Assembly (NCBI GenBank): GCA_900770015.1
Contig: CAAGIU010000008.1
Coordinates: 1-15,866 of the forward strand
DNA: 15,866 nt
Origin: an uncultured Oscillospiraceae bacterium
GTDB lineage: Bacteria > Bacillota_A > Clostridia > Oscillospirales > Oscillospiraceae
Direction: 5' to 3'
Within the stretch, counting starts at the first letter, position 1. Each line of letters opens with the position of its first letter. Of this stretch, positions 12,786-15,866 are shown in pieces. A model generated the notes under the pieces. That model was given only the letters and a program-made list of their open reading frames with translations, was not told where the DNA came from and did not search any database. The translations under genes were made by a program, and so were the position numbers.

Positions 12786-14624
12786 TTATGCTTCCGGTTT
12801 CCCGCCTTCAAAATCCCGTATGGCCGCGAGGAATTCTTTACCAAATCGCTCCGCCTTATATTTGCCAACGCCGGAAACGTTTAGGAATTCCTCCATGGTG
12901 ACAGGGACCTTGACGGCCATATCCTCCAGTGTGGCATTGGAAAAAACAATATACGCCGGAACATTCTCTTCTTTGGCCAGCTTCAGGCGCAATGTCTTCA
13001 GCTTCTCCAGCAGCTGCGCAGAAGCCGCCTGCGACGGCGGGTTTCGCTTCCGGTCACGACTCCCGGACTTGGTGCGAACCAGCATGGTGACGGTTTCTCC
13101 ATGGAACAGCACCTCACGGGCCTTGGCTGTGAGTTTGATATCGCCACGGTCAGGATGTGTCTGAATATAGCCCTGTTTTTGAAGAACTTCAATCATCTCC
13201 CGGATCTCAGATTGGGAAACACCCCGCATGATGCCGTAGGTGGACAGCCTTTCCAGATGAAGCTCCTGAATTCGCCTGTCTCCGCTTCCGCGAAGAATGC
13301 GCGCCACCAGCGCCGCACCCAGAGAATAGCCCAGAAAATCATAAATTCGCTGTATACAGGAGAGGATCATTTGGGCATAGCTGGTGATATCGCGTTCCAC
13401 CGCTTCCGTTTCACAGTTGGAGCAGTTTCCGCATTTTTCCGGGTGCTCTTGTCCGAAGTAATTCAGGATGTATCCCCGAAGACAATGGTCGGTAGTGCAA
13501 TAGCCAATCATGGCATCAAGGCGGATGAGCTCTCTGGCAATGAGGCTGCTGCGTTCTTCCCCGGTAAGCTCTTCATTTTCCGTGGGATGTTGGATCAGAT
13601 ACTTTGCCGTGCGGATATCCGAAGCAGAATACAGCAAAATGCAGTCCGCATGTTCGCCGTCTCTGCCGGCGCGTCCGGCCTCCTGATAGTAGGCTTCAAT
13701 GCTCTGGGGCATGTTATAGTGAATCACATATCCCACATTGGATTTGTCGATGCCCATGCCAAAGGCATTGGTTGCAACCATCACCCTTCGGCGGTCATAA
13801 ACAAAATCATCCTGATTGGTTCGGCGCTCTTCCTCGGATAGTCCCGCATGGTATCTGGTTGCGGATACGCCCAGATCCTGAAGCATCCGGCAGACCTTTT
13901 CCACTTCCTTTCTGGTGGAACAATAGACAATACCGCTTTTGCCCGATGATGCTTCGATGTACGATTGCAGGGTCTGGGGCTTGTTCTTGGGCTTTACGAC
14001 CACAAAGCGAAGATTGGGTCTGTCATAGCCGGTGATAATCCGCAGTGGATTGCACAGCTCCAAAATCCGTTCCACATCGTCCCGAACCTCCCGGGTCGCC
14101 GTTGCCGTGAACGCGGATACCACCGGCCTGTAGCCCAGCAATTTCAGAAAACCTGCAATCCGCAGATAACTGGGGCGGAAATCCTGCCCCCATTGGGATA
14201 TGCAGTGGGCTTCATCCACCGCCAGCATGGCAATTTTTAATCCGCCAATGGCCTCCAGAAAGCCGTCCGTCAAAAGTCTTTCCGGCGCGACATAGATGAT
14301 CTTGTACTGACCAAGCCGGATATTCTTCAGAACCAGCCGGATCTGCCCGGGAGTCAGGGAACTGTTGACATACGCCGCTGCCACGCCCATGGTTTTCAGC
14401 GCCGCAACTTGATCCTTCATCAGGGAAATCAGAGGCGATACCACCAGCGTAATTCCCTCCAGCATCAGGGCCGGAATCTGATAGCACAGGCTTTTTCCGC
14501 CCCCGGTGGGCATAATGCCAAAAACATCTCTTCCCGACAGCTGGGCATCAATCAGCTCCTCCTGACCGTCACGAAAGGATGTGTAGCCATAATATCGATA
14601 TAATACCTCAAATTTGTCCTGCAT
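12786..14624 (-). CDS. recQ: ATP-dependent DNA helicase RecQ
   Basis: This 612-residue 3'-5' DNA helicase is of full RecQ length. Motif 0 is FRDGQEELI, Walker A is TGGGKS at 40-45, and the DEAH box is at 137-140, followed by the RecQ loop CISQWGQDFRPSY. Motif III is SAFTATAT, and motif VI is QEAGRAGRDG at 314-323. The RQC part includes zinc-binding cysteines C381, C398, C401 and C404 and a winged helix (about 410-510). An HRDC domain ends the protein (about 534-606). It acts in recombination and fork repair. GGAG lies nine bases before the ATG. It follows the GNAT-DUF3795 gene after 45 bases on the same strand without a terminator, so it is probably the second gene of that operon. Confidence 0.96.
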   Translation of the reverse strand: MQDKFEVLYRYYGYTSFRDGQEELIDAQLSGRDVFGIMPTGGGKSLCYQIPALMLEGITLVVSPLISLMKDQVAALKTMGVAAAYVNSSLTPGQIRLVLKNIRLGQYKIIYVAPERLLTDGFLEAIGGLKIAMLAVDEAHCISQWGQDFRPSYLRIAGFLKLLGYRPVVSAFTATATREVRDDVERILELCNPLRIITGYDRPNLRFVVVKPKNKPQTLQSYIEASSGKSGIVYCSTRKEVEKVCRMLQDLGVSATRYHAGLSEEERRTNQDDFVYDRRRVMVATNAFGMGIDKSNVGYVIHYNMPQSIEAYYQEAGRAGRDGEHADCILLYSASDIRTAKYLIQHPTENEELTGEERSSLIARELIRLDAMIGYCTTDHCLRGYILNYFGQEHPEKCGNCSNCETEAVERDITSYAQMILSCIQRIYDFLGYSLGAALVARILRGSGDRRIQELHLERLSTYGIMRGVSQSEIREMIEVLQKQGYIQTHPDRGDIKLTAKAREVLFHGETVTMLVRTKSGSRDRKRNPPSQAASAQLLEKLKTLRLKLAKEENVPAYIVFSNATLEDMAVKVPVTMEEFLNVSGVGKYKAERFGKEFLAAIRDFEGGKPEA

Positions 14625-14669
14625 CCAATCAAACTCCAGAATTTCTTTTAAATGAGAAAGTCATCAAAA

Positions 14670-15617
14670 TCACGAATCCTGCATGGCATTCCGGCATTCC
14701 TCCAGAATCCGTAGGCCATTGTCTACGGACTTGCTCAGAATTTCCTGCAGCTTCTGGAAGTCATAACGTTCATGCAGCTTGTCCTGAACCCGGAAGAAAT
14801 CTTCCTTTCCGTATTTGCGGATAAACATTGCCTGTGCTTTACAGGCGGCAGCACCGTCATTTTCCGGGGTGTAAAAACCAAAGGTGCAGGTTTCCAGCTG
14901 CGGGCATTCATAGCACCCGTCCAGCATCTTTTCCTCGCAGCATTTCACATTCGGGCATTTATCACCTGGAAACAGGGTGCCGTAGGAGCAACAGCAGAAC
15001 ACCGAACGGCAGCCCCCGCACCACTGACCCAGGAAACAATGATTGCAGGAAAAACCGCAGATGGCGATCATGTCCACATTCTTCCTTGCTGCACTGACGA
15101 TTTCCGCCTTCCAGCTGCCGCCGCGCTCCATGCGGAAAGCCTTTTCCCCTCCCTCAATCTGCAGGGCTTTCCGGTACACCCGGGAAGCCTCGTCGCCAAT
15201 GTCTTTTAGAATACCGAAAAATTCATAGCCGCACTTTTCATACAGGCCCGTTTCTCCGGTGGAAATGTAGACATACTCCTTCCCCATGATGGTTGCCAGG
15301 CTTTCCGCATAAGCAAGGAGTCTGCCAACGTAACGGTGTCCCCGGTATTCCGGGAAGGTGTACACAAAACCAATCCAAGGAGAAAGGGTGGTGGGCTGAA
15401 TGTCGTCCAGAGGGGCAAAGGTACAGAAGGACACCAGCTTCTGCGACTCTTCCTCGATCAGCATAGGAACCAACGCCGTCTGCCCCACCAGCTCCTTCAG
15501 CTTTCCTTCCTTCAGAAGCGTGTAAAGGTATTGCCCTGCGCCCCAGTCACTTTTCCGGATTTCCTCCAGCCAATGGTCCTGATTGTCCGATGTAAAATAC
15601 TCGATGATTTTCATCAT
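14670..15617 (-). CDS. GNAT acetyltransferase fused to a cysteine-rich DUF3795 domain
   Basis: This 315-residue two-domain protein has an N-terminal half (about 1-155) that is a GNAT fold, with motif A as VYTFPEYRGHRYVGRLL (about 85-101) and a following YISTGETGLYEKCGYEF strand-helix. The C-terminal part (about 183-262) has fifteen cysteines, including CGFSCNHC, CGGC, a CCC run and CYECPQLETC, matching the DUF3795 pattern of probable metal binding. An open frame extends to a TTG at 15641. I prefer the ATG at 15617 because GGCGGTGA lies eight bases upstream; a second ATG follows directly. It leads a probable operon with recQ behind a promoter whose spacer is an inverted repeat. Substrate and role are unknown. 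Confidence 0.87.
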   Translation of the reverse strand: MMKIIEYFTSDNQDHWLEEIRKSDWGAGQYLYTLLKEGKLKELVGQTALVPMLIEEESQKLVSFCTFAPLDDIQPTTLSPWIGFVYTFPEYRGHRYVGRLLAYAESLATIMGKEYVYISTGETGLYEKCGYEFFGILKDIGDEASRVYRKALQIEGGEKAFRMERGGSWKAEIVSAARKNVDMIAICGFSCNHCFLGQWCGGCRSVFCCCSYGTLFPGDKCPNVKCCEEKMLDGCYECPQLETCTFGFYTPENDGAAACKAQAMFIRKYGKEDFFRVQDKLHERYDFQKLQEILSKSVDNGLRILEECRNAMQDS

Positions 15618-15652
15618 AACCTTCACCGCCTGTTTTATCAATTGGTACTGTT

Positions 15653-15681
15653 AGTATAACGAACAATCGTTCGTGCGTCAA
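15653..15681 (-). promoter_or_regulatory. Promoter of the GNAT-DUF3795/recQ operon with operator in the spacer
   Basis: On the minus strand TTGACG (15681-15676), a 17-base spacer and TATACT (15658-15653) form a strong promoter. The spacer contains the inverted repeat ACGAAC-AATC-GTTCGT (plus-strand reading, 15659-15674), filling 16 of its 17 bases. A dimeric repressor bound there would block RNA polymerase. The site resembles operators used by TetR-type regulators; that family assignment is inference, and no regulator gene is in the window. Confidence 0.75.
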
Positions 15682-15721
15682 GTATGCAAAAAGCAGTATG
15701 TACCGATGGTTTGCTCAGCGA

Positions 15722-15747
15722 CCTTGCGAAATTGCAATTTGGCGAGG
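15722..15747. repeat. 26-bp near-perfect palindrome
   Basis: Bases 15722-15747 are two-fold symmetric around 15734/15735, with core AAATTGCAATTT. Outward from the core there is one G-G mismatch and one G-U pair. It lies directly before the GGCTCCCTC repeat and may be part of the same repetitive unit. Confidence 0.5.
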
Positions 15748-15756
15748 AGCACCAAA

Positions 15757-15800
15757 GGCTCCCTCTGCGAGGGAGCTGGCCGCGAAGCGGACTGAGGGAG
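15757..15800. repeat. GC-rich hairpin repeat (GGCTCCCTC...GAGGGAGC type)
   Basis: GCTCCCTC (15758-15765) and GAGGGAGC (15769-15776) form a perfect 8-bp stem with a 3-base loop. CCGC-GAA-GCGG (15780-15790) forms a second hairpin, and GAGGGAG (15794-15800) can compete with the first stem's 3' arm. I recall near-identical sequences as very common intergenic repeats in gut Oscillospiraceae. The window ends on CTCTCTCCCTC, which looks like the start of an inverted copy. Confidence 0.65.
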
Positions 15801-15802
15801 AG

Positions 15803-15825
15803 AGCGTTGGTCGATCACCAGCGCT
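15803..15825. repeat. 9-bp hairpin next to the GC-rich repeat
   Basis: AGCGTTGGT (15803-15811) pairs with ACCAGCGCT (15817-15825) with one G-U pair around a 5-base loop. It is probably part of the same repeat cluster. No U-tract follows. Confidence 0.45.
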
Positions 15826-15866
15826 TCATACGATACCGCATCAAAAAATCCGGGGCTCTCTCCCTC

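Noticed and set aside
15722..15825. CRISPR array
   Set aside because: The repeats are different from each other and palindromic, not regularly spaced direct repeats with unique spacers, and no cas gene is present.

Overview
The window is ordinary low-GC-phylum (Firmicutes) chromosome of roughly 50-55% GC. It most likely comes from a gut Clostridia member of the Oscillospiraceae/Ruminococcaceae type. The reasons are strong AGGAGG ribosome sites, sigma-A-like promoters with extended -10 boxes, many short bidirectional hairpin terminators, the gene families present (ECF sigma/anti-sigma pair, M28 and PepD peptidases, DUF1848, DUF3795), and at the right edge a GGCTCCCTC...GAGGGAGC repeat of a kind I recall as abundant in such genomes. 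The placement is inference; no 16S or species marker is present.

Layout, left to right. 1-686: the end of an ATP synthase operon (atpD 3' part, atpC, hairpin). 792-2359, minus strand: an ECF sigma factor and its membrane anti-sigma factor, overlapping by 4 bases, with a perfect 16-bp palindrome upstream of the sigma gene. 2489-4484: asnS and a GNAT acetyltransferase in one short operon, divergent from the sigma gene. 4450-8846, minus strand: four separately terminated genes: a zinc-ribbon membrane protein, an M28 aminopeptidase, a PepD-type (M20) dipeptidase and secG. 8990-10183, minus strand: prfB (release factor 2), encoded without the usual programmed frameshift, behind a very good promoter.

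10184-11245 is the least conventional stretch. On the minus strand it holds a 26-codon ORF with a good ribosome site. Upstream of that ORF are three sequence segments that can form two mutually exclusive hairpins, and downstream is a very strong U-tract terminator. Next come a 161-bp near-perfect fold-back (MITE-like) element, a tRNA-Arg(CCU) gene with consensus promoter and terminator, and a gene-poor segment that contains a possible decayed coding remnant.

11246-12779: an SGNH/GDSL hydrolase overlapping a DUF1848 protein by 4 bases (plus strand). 12786-15681, minus strand: recQ preceded by a GNAT-DUF3795 fusion. Its promoter carries an inverted repeat that exactly fills the spacer between the -35 and -10 boxes, the signature of a repressor-controlled promoter. 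15700-15866 is a cluster of palindromic repeats cut by the window end.

I see no CRISPR array, no transposase, no phage genes and no defence system. The best candidates for something undescribed are the small-ORF/structured-leader transcript (10213-10507), the fold-back element (10521-10681) and the operator-in-spacer promoter of the GNAT-DUF3795/recQ operon.
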